A stretch of DNA of 64,000 nucleotides from Loxodes magnus (taxonomy: Eukaryota > Ciliophora > Karyorelictea > Loxodida > Loxodidae), in the NCBI GenBank assembly GCA_946699065.1, contig CAMPDV010000270.1, positions 351,741-415,740 of the forward strand. Reading direction: 5' to 3'. How positions within the stretch are numbered: position 1 is the first letter of the stretch; each line of letters starts with the position of its first letter. The notes under the pieces were generated by a model. That model was given only the letters and a program-made list of their open reading frames with translations. It was not told the origin of the DNA and did no database searches. The position numbers were made by a program, and so were the translations under genes. Positions 35,815-47,110 of this stretch are shown one piece after another.

Positions 35815-36545
35815 ATGTTAAGAAGAAAGCGATGAAGGAACTCATGAAAAAGCAACAATAAGAATAAAAATCAAGTTCTTCATTTGAAGGAAAGTAATGG
35901 TTGGATTAGTAGAGATGAACAAATCCAAAACCGAAAACAATTCAAATCTTCAAATTTAACTTGAATCTATGAAAGCTTTCATTTCAAGGTATGAAGAAGC
36001 AATCTTTAATCAAGGGGAAAGATTAGAGAGCTCATGAGCAATATAGATAATCAAAATAATGAATTAACGATACTTAGACGACAGCTAATCTAAAAAAACT
36101 TAGTCACTGAATAATAACTCTATGAATAATCTCAATCGAACTTCAAGTAAGAATAAAATATGATAATATAAACCATATCTCTTAAAAGTACGATCAAGAA
36201 AAACAAATGAAATTATTTATTTAATTTTGTTGAAGAAAATTGATAAACTAGAAAAAAAAAGTTTTTCTTAAATAATCTTAGAAATAGTATAAATCTTGCT
36301 GGTTCTGCAACTCTAAATATCACTTGCTAAGACAATGTCTAGAATGAAAATAACTTAAATTAAAAGAAGAATAGAGAACATGAAAGGCCAAAAAAATCAA
36401 CTATTTATAATATAGACTGGAGTATATAGGTAAAAATTGTTCGTAGGAAAAGAAGGAAATTCCCTGTGATAACCATCCACATACACAAAAGGTCGTGGTA
36501 TACATCCACGTATAAAAAAATGCCAGAAGGTACCTGGTTGAAAGC
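35815..36545 (+). pseudogene. LINE-type ORF1 relic with CCHC knuckle
   Basis: Same layout as the 4.0-kb ORF1, starting ATG-TTA-AGA at 35815. The middle is recognisably similar (ggaaaagattagagagctcatg against ggaaaagataagggaactcct), and the zinc knuckle CWFCNSKYHLLRQC at 36297-36338 is intact. The start codon and knuckle are out of frame with each other (482 nt apart), so at least one frameshift has broken it. It ends in the same hairpins and tail as the 4.0-kb copy. TAA/TAG are read as Gln throughout. Confidence 0.65.
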
Positions 36546-36600
36546 CCGGGGAAGTAAAACATTTAAAATTCTTAGTTTACTTTATTATTATTATTATATT
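36494..36600 (+). other. Stem-loop and tail at the ORF1 element's 3' end
   Basis: CGTGG-tatacat-CCACG at 36494-36510, then CCTGG...CCCGG at 36533-36549 (one mismatch), then cttagtttact and a TTA-repeat tail. Order and spacing match 4725-4830, while loops and tails differ. Confidence 0.5.
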
Positions 36601-39600
36601 TCGCTATATTAATACTTTTTATTTTTTTAATCATTTTTCTTTTAAATATATCACTCTACTTTAAATAATCTTCTTGCTTATGATTTTTACGAATTTTAAA
36701 TTTATGTCATTTTTATTGAAAAATTTTCTGAATTAATAAAGGTAAATTTTTTGAAGAGCTAAATCTAAATTTAAGTAGAAAGATATATCTATATGATATA
36801 AATAGAAATATTTAAATGCTCTTTATTAAAAAATATGTAAATATATTTTGTGAAAAATGATTTAAAATAAAAAAAGGATAAATTTGGCGGTAAAATAACT
36901 TCTCTTCAAGCAAAAAAATAAAAAAGATAAAATTCTTAAATTTTTGTAATTAATAACACTAATTTTATTCTTTTCAATCTTGCTATTCGGATAAGATAGA
37001 AAATATCTCAACTTTTTTAATTTATAAATAAAAATTTTGAATAGAGCTATATTTTAATATTTAAAATGCTCTAACATGTAATTTATATGATTTACATCAT
37101 TAAAAAAATTATAACAATAAAGTATATTTATTGTGTTTTATATCTTTAGATAAAAATTAAAAAAGTCTTTATTATTTTTTATTTTTTAAAGTCCGATTGT
37201 AATTTTTCTAAATTTTAAAATTGTTATGCAATATTATTCACTCTTTCTTATTTTATTTAAGCGAAAATATTAATAGATTTTTTGTCTCGTAATATATTGC
37301 ATATGTGTATAATTTTATGTACTTTAAAAAATGTAAAATTTGTTTTCATTTATACTTTTAGAGTATATCTATATTCTATATACTAATTTTGAAAAATTTT
37401 AATTTATTGAATATAATTATAAAACTTTTTTACAAAAATTGATTGTAAATCTGATTAGATGTTAGAATAAAATTACTTAAAGTAGTTTTCATTAAAGCAC
37501 AGGATTATTATTTTTTGTTTATTTCTGTAATTTTCTTTTTTTCATTATTTTTATAATTTATTCTAATTTTCAAACATTTAATCTAAATTATTGTAAAATA
37601 TGCTAAATAACTAAAAGGAACTTAAATTAAATTCTAAATTTATTTTTTCTTTTTGAAAATATAAATAACTTCTGAAGATTCTTTTTAATCATATCTTTTA
37701 AATTAAATTCACTTTTAAATTCTTTATAATTGAAATTTTAAAACTTATCTCATAAATAAATTTTTTAATTATAATGCTTTATTTACTTCTGAAGAACTAC
37801 TTTAATGATAAACTTCATTCTATTTGCTGATAGTAAATCAATTTTCCTTTTTATATTTATGATTTTTAGAAAAAATTTGTAAATTGCTAATGTAGATCAA
37901 AGCTTCGTAAATTTATATTCTGCGTTAAATTAATTTTCTATTGCTATTAAAATAATCCAAACTATTTGATAATATTAATAATCATAAACATATATAAAAT
38001 AGAGCATATGATCAGTTTCTAATCAGAAATATATATAAATTTTCATTATTTTTCTAATTATTTTATCATCTAAAAATAGAAATAAGTAAGATTAAGTTTC
38101 TGCAATTTAAGCTTTTAATGCATTCTTTATTAACTTAAACTAATTCAAATAATTAAATAAATAAGAAAGTTTGAATTTAATTAAAATGCTTAATCCAATG
38201 TGTCTTCGTTTTATATCTTACTAATATAAAATTGCAGGGTTAATCGTACTTTCTTTCAAACTATTTTTATTAAATGTAATTTTATAAAAATATTTAACTT
38301 AAAAACAAGATGATGTTTAAAGGTAATTGAAATATTTAATTAAAAATGAAGAAGGCTATCAAAGTGAAAATTCAATAAAATCTGTGTGAAGGAAAGATAG
38401 TTGATAGATCTAAAATATTTATAATTATCATGTTTTTAATTTTTTAATCTAGATTATAAAAATTACATCTATATTCAATATTATGAATAATCTAGCTATT
38501 TATTTTAAGTAAATTTATACAAAGAAGAAAAAAATAGTTTAATAATCGAAAAAGTTTAGCAAATTATTTTAGTTTAGTTATGAGTTTAGATTATTAAATT
38601 ATATAAAAAAAACTTAAGCAATATTCTAAAACAAACACTATGACTAAAAATTACTTTTTGCAAAATTTTCCTAATAATCCAAAAACTAAAGTTTTGTTTT
38701 ATTTATATCATATTATAATAGACGTATTTAAAAAAGAAAAAAGTTATTAAAACAAAAAAAAAGATTTAAAAAATAATGTAATTAAATTAATACATTAGCT
38801 ATAAATAAAAAAATAACATTTATGGTTATTATTTCCTAAAATGGCTTTTATATGTTTATATTTTATTTAACTTCTTTATAAAATATTCATATTTTATTAA
38901 ATATTCAAATACTGAAAAGAACATATAAAAAAGACAGAGTTTTTTGATGAATATTTCAAAATAATTTATTTTGTTGGAAGAAGCATTCTGAAAATCAAAT
39001 TTATCAAGTAAATTTTTTATTAAACTAAATTTAAATTTAGTTTCTTGAAGAAAAAAAATTTTAACTTTTTAGAAAATAAAATTTAGATTAGATATTAATT
39101 TCGAAATTTTGAAATTTTAAATTAATTAATAAATCTTTAAGTAACGAAATTTGTCCCTTTTTGTTCTAATAAAATTATGATAATTTGTCTTGTAGATACA
39201 ATGAATTTCTGGTCTAGAGAAATCGCTACAGAATAAATTAAATCCGCATGTCCAGTAAAAGTCCTCAAAAAAAATTATTCATAAAATGAGATTTTATAAT
39301 TAATATTATCTGGTTTGTATGAAATAATGTAATTTTTTAAAATAAGCTATCTAAATATTTTCATGTAAACTTTCTATCAAGTAAAATAAATAAAATATTT
39401 AGTAAGAGAAATCGGAGATGCTGTCAAAAGAAGGAGTTCATTAAGATAGGAAAAAAAGAAGAGAACAAAGACCAAAAAAAGTGTCCAAACATTATTTTAA
39501 ACCTTTGGATATTTTCGGAGTTTGGTTGAAAAATAGTCGAAAATTGACTAAAGCACTAAAAAATTTTTTTAGTTATCTAATCTATAAAAATCATTCATAA

Positions 39601-40017
39601 ATTTATTAATAATTCTAAATTCCATCTTTCTTTAAATGATTAATTTTTATGTCTGTCCATTTATTTAAATTATATATTTCCAACATACAAAATGAGATTT
39701 TTAAATATTTTTTATAATCAATAACTTTAAAAAATTTATAAAAAGAGAGTAGCTTTGCCAATAAATACTAAAATGTAAATTTTATTTATTATATATTTTG
39801 AAAAAATGTTCCTAAAAAGCAATAAACCTTCCTTAATTTTACAAAAAAAGAAAGAAAAATTGTATAGTTTATTGAATGTTAATTTCATTGAAATAAAGAA
39901 AAATAACCTTAATAAAGATTAATAATCAATATCTAATTTACAATAAGAACTAACAAATAAATATTAAAAATAGAATTAATTGAGATTATTTTAAATACAT
40001 TTTAGCAAAGATTAATT
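36601..40017. other. Very AT-rich stretch, nothing recognised
   Basis: 3.4 kb with no supported gene. A short charged plus-strand patch near 39400-39540 (SKEGVHQDRKKRREQRPKK) is open into the gene at 40018 but shows no motif. Confidence 0.35.
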
Positions 40018-40800
40018 ATGATTTCTAAGTAGTAGAACAATCTATCAATTTAATTTATAACAGATGAGCAACAAACTAAATCAAATTAATTAATAATTTT
40101 AGGATATTTAGTACTTGTATTAATTTTAATTATCTGCTTTCCAATAGCAATTAAAACAACTCTAAAAGTAATAAGTATAACAGCAAGAATTTAATTAAAA
40201 ATTTATGTTCAAACTTAATTTATCTTGAAGAGAATTGAACTTAGTACTGATCTGAAAGTTTTAAACAAGAAAATTAAGCAATTAAAAAATATGTATGCCG
40301 AATAAGCATCAAATCTCTTTAAACTGAAAGGCGCTGATAAAGATATCCTATTTATTATGTAACTTTTTGGACATAAAAAGGATTGCAAAGATAAATTGGA
40401 CAAAAAAACTAAGTTCTTGAACATGAATAAACGAATAAGATATAGAAAGATTTAGCGATAGCTGGGAAGAACTTACGTAAATGAAGACAGCTAGTTTCCG
40501 TAAGAATTCAAGAAAAATTGGCGAATATAAGCTCAGTTAGAAAATAAATAAAATCGCTAAATAAATTACCCTATTGAAAACAGCAGGATCAGCTGAAATA
40601 CAAGTAGGAGTTATAAAAACAGGAAGAAAATTTCATGTATGCAACTTCGGAAATAATAATTAATATAATTAAGAGTGATAAAAAACCAAAATTAGTTAAG
40701 AAATTTTATATAATTCTACTACATAAAAAAGTAAAAGCTGAGAACCTATGAATTATAGATTGATTCATTTATAAAACTCCCTAAAAAAAATGAAATTTGA
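40018..40800 (+). CDS. Hypothetical protein: one membrane segment then coiled coil
   Basis: ATG 40018 opens a frame with TGA at 40594-40596 (192 residues) or, if that is Trp, at 40798-40800 (260 residues). Residues ~27-47 are a strong transmembrane helix (LIILGYLVLVLILIICFPIA). A Lys-rich coiled coil follows (DLKVLNKKIKQLKNMYAEQA). At about residue 120 comes FIMQLFGHKKDCK, shaped like a zinc knuckle that has lost its first two Cys residues. That last feature and the coiled coil would also fit a decayed ORF1 relative, in which case the N-terminal helix would be chance. No other family recognised. Confidence 0.35.
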
Positions 40801-41235
40801 CTATTTGTTTAGTTAAATGCTCATTATGTAAATGTGATGAACTGCAATATGAATTTAGAGCAGGAAAATCATGCTCACAACAGATATTTAACAAAGAATA
40901 ATTCACATATTCAAATGCTAGTGGTTTTAAAAGCTTACTTTTATGCAAAAAACTTATATTTTTTTAGATTCTCTTTTTAATTTTTTGATTTTTATTAATA
41001 TAAATTTAGAAATTTGCTCTGTTTTTTAGTTATTCTACAGTTATAAGTCATCTTGTTAATTAAATATATTTTTATTCTAAAAATACATTTTTATTTCTTT
41101 TTTACCTAATTAAATTCATATTTTCCTTCAATAAAGATAAAAGAGTTCGATAAAATTTAGCATTCTTATAAGAAAAAAATGCTCGATATTATTTAATTAA
41201 TAAAAAATCTTACAACTTAAATATTTCATTTTTAT
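40801..41235. other. Gap between two hypothetical genes
   Basis: AT-rich. The frame of the upstream gene stays open through part of it, so its true end is uncertain. Confidence 0.3.
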
Positions 41236-41620
41236 ATGATTTTTAATAATAGCTCTAGCAATAGAGAACCTCATCTCCTATCTAGTTAGACTAGGCAGAA
41301 GGTTTTAAGACAATTAAGAAACGGATTGAAAGAGTTAATGTATTTTAATGTTCTTTTTGCCCTTTTTAATTTCCAATCATTTTTGGAAGAATTAGAAACT
41401 ACTTTAGCAAAAACATAAAAACAGTACTATGATTGAATTCTTTAAAACCTCTTTAAAGCTAGCCTAGATCTATTTCAGGAAATGAAGTAAATTTAAAAAG
41501 TAAAAAATTCCATCTGCGATAATAGATTCACTATTGGGAATTCGAAGAACAAGTAGATTAAGAGATAGTAGCATATACAAAATAGTAGTGAACCTTTAAT
41601 GTTGTTATCACTATACTTAT
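41236..41620 (+). CDS. Hypothetical helical protein
   Basis: ATG 41236 starts varied, gene-like text of about 120 residues: a Ser/Asn N-terminus, TRQKVLRQLRNGLKELMYF, then FLEELETTLAKTQKQYYDWI with TGA as Trp, and FKASLDLFQEMKQIQK. It is predicted by eye to be all helical with no membrane segment. The frame has no clear terminating TGA before low-complexity sequence, so the end is approximate. Base composition is richer than the flanks. No family recognised. Confidence 0.35.
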
Positions 41621-42206
41621 TATTACTATAAGAAATAAAATTAAAATTCAATTTTATTTCTTCAAAAGTATTTTTGTAAATTTTTGGTAATTTAACGCAT
41701 TTTTATTAAATATATTATAAAATTTGTATTTTTTATCAATCAAATATTTATTTTAAAAAATCAATTAAATTTTGCTAATTTAAGTTGATATTTTTTATAG
41801 TCATATTTTCTTCCTTGTTATACATATTTTAAAAGCATAGATCTTGCATTTTATTAGAATAATAAAATTTTTTATTTTTGCTTTTTTTATTTCTTAAAGA
41901 ATAATAATGTCAAATTTCAATTATCTCCAATTTAATATAAATCCCTTTATATCATTTATAAACTACTATTTTACTAAAGTTGATTGTAAACTAAAGCTTT
42001 ATATTCTATTTTTAAATTAGATTTAGTATTCTTATAAAACTACTAGTAAATGATAATTAATAAAGTAGTTACTTCTATGGTGTTTTAAATTAGAGCCTAT
42101 TTTAATTCTAATTATTTAACGTCTGATGTTATGCTGAATAAATGGATATCTGTAAAACATTCTTGATTTTTTACAGTGATTTTTCTTTATATAAATAAAT
42201 AAATTT
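41621..42206. other. AT-rich stretch next to the LINE tail
   Basis: No gene seen. The last ~25 nt (taaataaataaattt) are the simple-sequence tail of the minus-strand LINE. Confidence 0.4.
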
Positions 42207-42247
42207 GATTATAGAGCGCGTAGCACCTCGTTGGTGCGCAGCTCTTT
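42207..42247 (-). repeat. Terminal hairpin copy 5, at the LINE 3' end
   Basis: On the minus strand: GAGC-T-GCG-CACC-aacga-GGTG-CTA-CGC-GCTC-tataatc. It begins 10 nt after the ORF2 stop. This ties the hairpin family to the LINE and suggests it is the 3' recognition structure for the RT. Confidence 0.85.
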
Positions 42248-42257
42248 AATAAATGTT

Positions 42258-44024
42258 TCAATACATGTCTATTTCTTCAAGTAAGCCTTCAGGTAATAAA
42301 AATTCTTCTCTTATTAGTTCCATATCTTCATCATTTTCTTCTTCAATATCTCTTGTTCTTCTGTCTTCTATCTATCTACGTTTTATTGATTCTTTGTTAC
42401 AAGCGTCCATTATTTTTTTTTACATACTTTGCTAATTTTCGTTTCTAATTATTTTCTTCTTAATCAAGCTTTTATAAACTCATAAAAACTATCCTTTTCC
42501 TGCTCTATAATATTTTCCTATTTCTTTTTTTCATTCAATTTTCTTTTCTAAGTATCCTTTTTTTCTTTTTTCTAATATGTTTTTGATATAATCTTTTATT
42601 ATCAAGTCAGTTTTAGCTCTTTTTTACTCTTCTTAGGTTCTAATTAATTTTTCGAATTTTGCCGTACCTCATATTATATCAATTAGTTCCATTCCTTGTC
42701 TTTCTACTCCTATTGTTCTTAACTTTCTAATACATATTTATCTACTTTCTTTGTATTCTGAGCATTTTTCTATGATATGCCTTTCGTCTTCTCTTGCATC
42801 ATTACAGAAAGGGCATTTGCTTGTCGCAACTAGGTGTCTTTCTTTTAAACAATCCTGGCTCCCATTACATCTCGTTCTTATTCTAAATATGTAGCATATT
42901 TCTTCTTTTCTATTTTTATTGTATCTCAGGTAGTTGGGTGGTCCTACTACATATTCATCAAATCATGTTTTTCTATACTGTAGAGTTGTTATCATTTACT
43001 CCATTCTTTCTCTATCTTCTATGTATACTCTATGTTCTCAAATTGCACGATTAATGTTTTTCTTCCCTTTTTGATTATTATTACCATCATCTATAAATAT
43101 ATTTTTGTCTTCAATTTTTAATTCTAATTTTATTGTCGTGCAGTATTGTTCAAAAATAAAGTTCTCTTCTTTACTTAGGTCGAACATTAATCCATCTACT
43201 GTTTTTCCTTAGTTACCTATTAGTCTGCCTCTTAATCTCAGCGTTTTCTGCCATAGGTAATTTTTAAATTTCATAAACTGTAACTCGTATTCTAGCATCT
43301 CATTTTACACTTAGAAAGGGGCATCTATGATTGCTCGTAAAGATCTTCTCTATATTATTTCTAATTGTTCCATCACTTATTTTCCTACAAATTATTCACA
43401 ATATGGGATAACTTCTGTCCCATAGCTGAATACTGAGCTTACGAACGTTTTTATCATTATACCTGCGTTATATGGTGTTAATCCCTTATTCATTGTTATT
43501 TTACCCAGTATTCATGTTTACATCTTTTACGCTGCTTCTAGTCTGTTCTCCATGTGTTTTTCAAAGCTGATGGTTTCTTCTATTATATGCCCTAAGTACT
43601 AAAAGGACGTTACTCTTTCGATTCTTAAGTTTCCCACCTCAATAGTATTGCTTATATTTTCTCAGTTTCTATTTTCTGCTGCTTTTCATATCATTCATTT
43701 TGTTTTATCTGCAATTTCCAGTTTGTATTTTTCTGCCCATGAGGTTAAATTTTTGATTACTTCCTCTAATTATTCTCATTCACTTATTAAGGCTAGGTCA
43801 TCTGCATATGCAAAACATCCTGCATATATTTCTTGTGTTCATCCCTCTTAGTTTTTAAAGTCTATCGTAATTCCTAGCTTTTAATCTTCCAAGCTATGGA
43901 GAAGTCTTGCTATTATTAAGTTAAATAGTCTTGGCGACGTTATGCTTCCCTGTTTTAGTCCTTTATTTGTCGCGATAATATTATATAAATTTCTTACATA
44001 TCAGATTTGTAAGAAAGAGGACAT
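42258..44024 (-). CDS. LINE ORF2, reverse transcriptase C-terminal half
   Basis: 588 residues from the first ATG in the truncated copy (44024) to TGA 42260-42258, with no frame break when TAA/TAG are Gln and TGA is Trp. RT motif B is KGLKQGSITSPRLFNLI (~43931-43962 region); motif C is the catalytic FAYADDLAL at about 43795-43811. The thumb follows, then the C-terminal Cys/His domain CPFC...EDERHIIEKC (about 42780-42830), then YIKNILEKRK, GKYYRAGKG and an acidic tail (DIEEENDEDMELIREE). It would copy the element's RNA at the nicked target. The N-terminal endonuclease and RT motifs 1-A are missing, so it cannot work alone. More than ten TGA codons sit inside the frame, against few TGG. Confidence 0.88.
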
Positions 44025-44045
44025 GGAATTATATTTATTGTTTTG

Positions 44046-44472
44046 ATTACCTTTTATTGAGTATATATTTAAAAAAATTATAGATTTAATATGCTAAAAT
44101 TTGTAAATTTTATCAGAAAAACAAAATTTAATTAAGATGTGACAGTTAAAAACAAAATTTGAGTATGGATGAAAATTGGAATGTTGATTAGTTTTCATTT
44201 TAATTTTCATAATTAATCTTCTAATTTCCTATCATAAATGGAACTTAATTTAGAAAATCAGATATAAAAAGAGATCGTTAAAAAAGCTGGATTATTTTAC
44301 GATTTTTTAAATATTTAAATTAGTTATCTAAAATATGAAAGTTATGTCCTTAAATAATGTGCTATAATCTTCTTTTTTACTTATAAGAGAAAGTCAGACG
44401 ATTTGATTCTATAGTAAACTGATAAAAGAGCTTATAGGTTTATTAAAAAAAAGGAAAAATATATAAAAAAAT
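44046..44472. other. AT-rich gap upstream of an ORF1 relic
   Basis: No target-site duplication or gene was identified between the LINE's truncated 5' end and the next ORF1-like frame. Confidence 0.35.
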
Positions 44473-44745
44473 ATGCTGCAGATGTTATTAAATAAGACTT
44501 AAAATATAGAGCAAGATGAATGACTAAAAAAAGACATCTTTGTAATGATAGAAATAGCAAAATTAAATCTAATGATCAAATAAGCAATTCCAATATATAT
44601 TGAACTTAAGTAACTAAAAAACAAGAAAAATAATTTAAGAATCAAAAAAAAGTCTTTTTGTAATTCAAAATACCATTTAGTGAGAAATTGCAACAGACTT
44701 AGAGAATATAAGAGAAAATAGACAATTAAGTTTAAGTGGAGCTGA
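44473..44745 (+). pseudogene. Short LINE-type ORF1 relic
   Basis: ATG 44473 begins MLQMLLNKTQ, and the frame runs 90 codons to TGA 44743-44745 (open further if that is Trp). The knuckle at codons ~60-72 reads KSFCNSKYHLVRNC, matching CWFCNSKYHLLRQC of the 36.3-kb copy but with the first Cys replaced. The region before the knuckle (62 codons) is much shorter than in the full copies (175), so the N-terminal coiled coil is largely missing. Degenerate copy. Confidence 0.5.
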
Positions 44746-46629
44746 CAAAATTCTGGCCAAGTATTTTCAAGCTATAGATTTCAAACAAAGGAATCTATAG
44801 AAGGAATTTAGCTTAATAAATAAGCTGTTTATTATTTTAAAAGAAAACAATAATTGCTTAGATTTAAGTTGAATACTCCAGAAACTTTAATTTATGTTCT
44901 TAAAATACCTTTTAAGTTTAATAATATATATAAGTACTTTTTATATTAAAAAAATCAATAATTTTTAAGGCGAAAATAATATCTACTAAATATCTTTTAA
45001 AACCTTCACTTAGTTGTGTACATTATGATACTCACAATGGATTATTATAAAAAATTGAATAAAAGTAATTATTTTCTACAATATTTATTGAGAAATTGAA
45101 TCTAATAAAGAAAGCAAATATAATTTATAAGCAATAGATAGGTAACCATAAAATAATATATAGAGTAAAATAAAAATAAAATTGACTGTATGAAATTTTT
45201 CTAATATAAGTAAATTAAAGAAGTATAATGAACCATTAATATTAATAATCTAATTTCAGGAATTAACAAAAATATTCGCGAAATTATGTTTAAACTAAAA
45301 AACGGTCAAAATTTTTTTTTTATAGCTTTTATTTTTTATTTTAGTAATGAAAATTTCTTCATTAAAGTAGATTCTTATTAATGATAAGGAAAAATTAAAA
45401 TATAAATATTAAGTTAAAAAACTAAAAATATTGTAACTATTTAATTAAAAAAAAATTTAATCAGTAAAAATGTGATTTTATAGGTATTTATCATAAATTA
45501 TTTTTTTAATTACATCTTGATTTGCTTTAATTCTCTTTTTAATCTTGATGGAGACTGAATTTCTTCCCTTTCTATTATTTTAAAGTTGATTAATTAGTAT
45601 TATTATCATACTTTATCATTTTATAGGAGTGCTTGATGAAGCATTTTGGAAATTGATTTTAAAAGTTATTTTTTCACAATAATAGTATTTATTCTTTAAA
45701 ATTTTTATCTTGCTACATTATTGAAATGAAGTTAATTTAAGTTAGTATGAATTTATAGTTATTTTTTTATCTTCTTGCTCTTTATCTACTGTAATATTTT
45801 AAACTCTCACATTTTACGTTTCTTTTTTAACTTAATTTTATCTAAATTATTAATGCTTAATATTTAACCTTATTTTTCTTATCTTTAATAGCTTTTTTAT
45901 ATTTTCTTTAACTATTGCTTTAATTTATAAATTTAAATCTGCTAGGAAAGTTTAAGATTTTCCTAATTGGTGTTAATATTGTTTGAATATCTTTATTATT
46001 TTTCTCTAATTCTTAATACTCTTTAAGTTAAATTTTTTAATTTTATGACGTCTTATATTTCCTAAAGTTGATTTGAATTGTCTTCTTTTTCTTGTTGAAT
46101 TTTTTATCTTGTGAATTAATCTAAAAAACCTCAATTCTAATCTATCTTTTTTTATTTTTCTTTACCTTCTATATCTTGTATTCACTCAACTTTAACAAAA
46201 TTTAAAATCGTGCCAAAATTCATTGCATAATGGACTTTATATTTATACTTAATGAGATATTTTAATTCTTTATTCTGAATATTATATCTTATTCAGAGTC
46301 TCATTAGTTTATTTTAAATTTGCATAAAACTATAACTTTCAATGATGTAATCCAACCATCAGAATTTATTTTAAATCTTTTCTGGTATATATTTCGTTTA
46401 CCTAAATTTCGAGTTCCTTTGTAATTATATGCGTCAGATCTTAGAAATTAAAAGTGTTTAGAGTTATATTTTGAGTTTATTTCTTTGATATCATTTTTTT
46501 ATTTCGTAGTAAATTGCTACTAATTTTTGAGATCGAAATTAGAGAAATATTTAAATCTTCAGATTTACGATAAATAATGGATAAAGGAAAATTGCTCTAC
46601 AAAGCAATTCTATATAAATAAATAACTAA
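44746..46629. other. AT-rich stretch, nothing recognised
   Basis: 1.9 kb without a supported gene, hairpin or repeat. Confidence 0.35.
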
Positions 46630-47110
46630 CCTAACCATAAAATACGTTCCTCGAAATTAACTTCTTGATAGAAGAAAACAAAAAGCTGAAAGAATCTGAT
46701 GAAAAGCTTAGATTAAGAAATAATCGCTAGTTTATACTGCATCTTAGCTCAAAAATGAAAACTTGTGGCTTAAAACTGAAATTTAGTTGAAATCAACAAT
46801 AGTCAAGTTTAATTAAGAAACTAAAAAGACGAAGCATAAAATTAAACAAATTATAAAACGGAAAAATTATTAATTAATCACATCTTAATCTTCAAAATGA
46901 ATCAGTGGACATCGAAGATAAGAGGGTGAGGATTTCTTAAAATATTCAATATAGTACAATTAAATACTGATCTTGTAAAAATATAGAATACATTTAAATA
47001 AACTGTCGAATTAAGTGTTAATACTATTAAAAATTGGGACATATATCAAGTAAATATTGATCCCTTAAAAAGAAATAGGATTAGGATAACAGAAAACAAT
47101 AAAAAAGGCT
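46630..47110 (+). pseudogene. Gag/ORF1-like relic with two decayed zinc knuckles
   Basis: One frame reads coiled-coil-like IEENKKLKESDEKLRLRNN, a basic middle, then two adjacent knuckles with exact C-x2-C-x4-H-x4-C spacing. The first, YWSCKNIEYIQINC (46965-47006), has the first Cys and the His replaced by Tyr. The second, CQYYQKLGHISSKY (47016-47057), has two Cys replaced by Tyr. All four are single-base changes from TGT or CAT to TAT. Twin knuckles and the 'KLGH' form differ from the one-knuckle ORF1 copies, so it may come from another retrotransposon family. No RT follows that I can see. Confidence 0.45.

Larger units (their letters stand above)
42207..44045 (-). mobile_element. 5'-truncated LINE (non-LTR retrotransposon)
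   Basis: A minus-strand element with the second half of ORF2, a 10-nt spacer, the terminal hairpin and an AAATTTATTTATTTA tail. The 5' end stops inside the RT domain, before motif B, at about 44045; such truncation is typical of LINE insertion by target-primed reverse transcription. Its coding sequence is uninterrupted under the ciliate code, which argues for a recent insertion. It is the key for recognising the other relics in this window. Confidence 0.85.
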
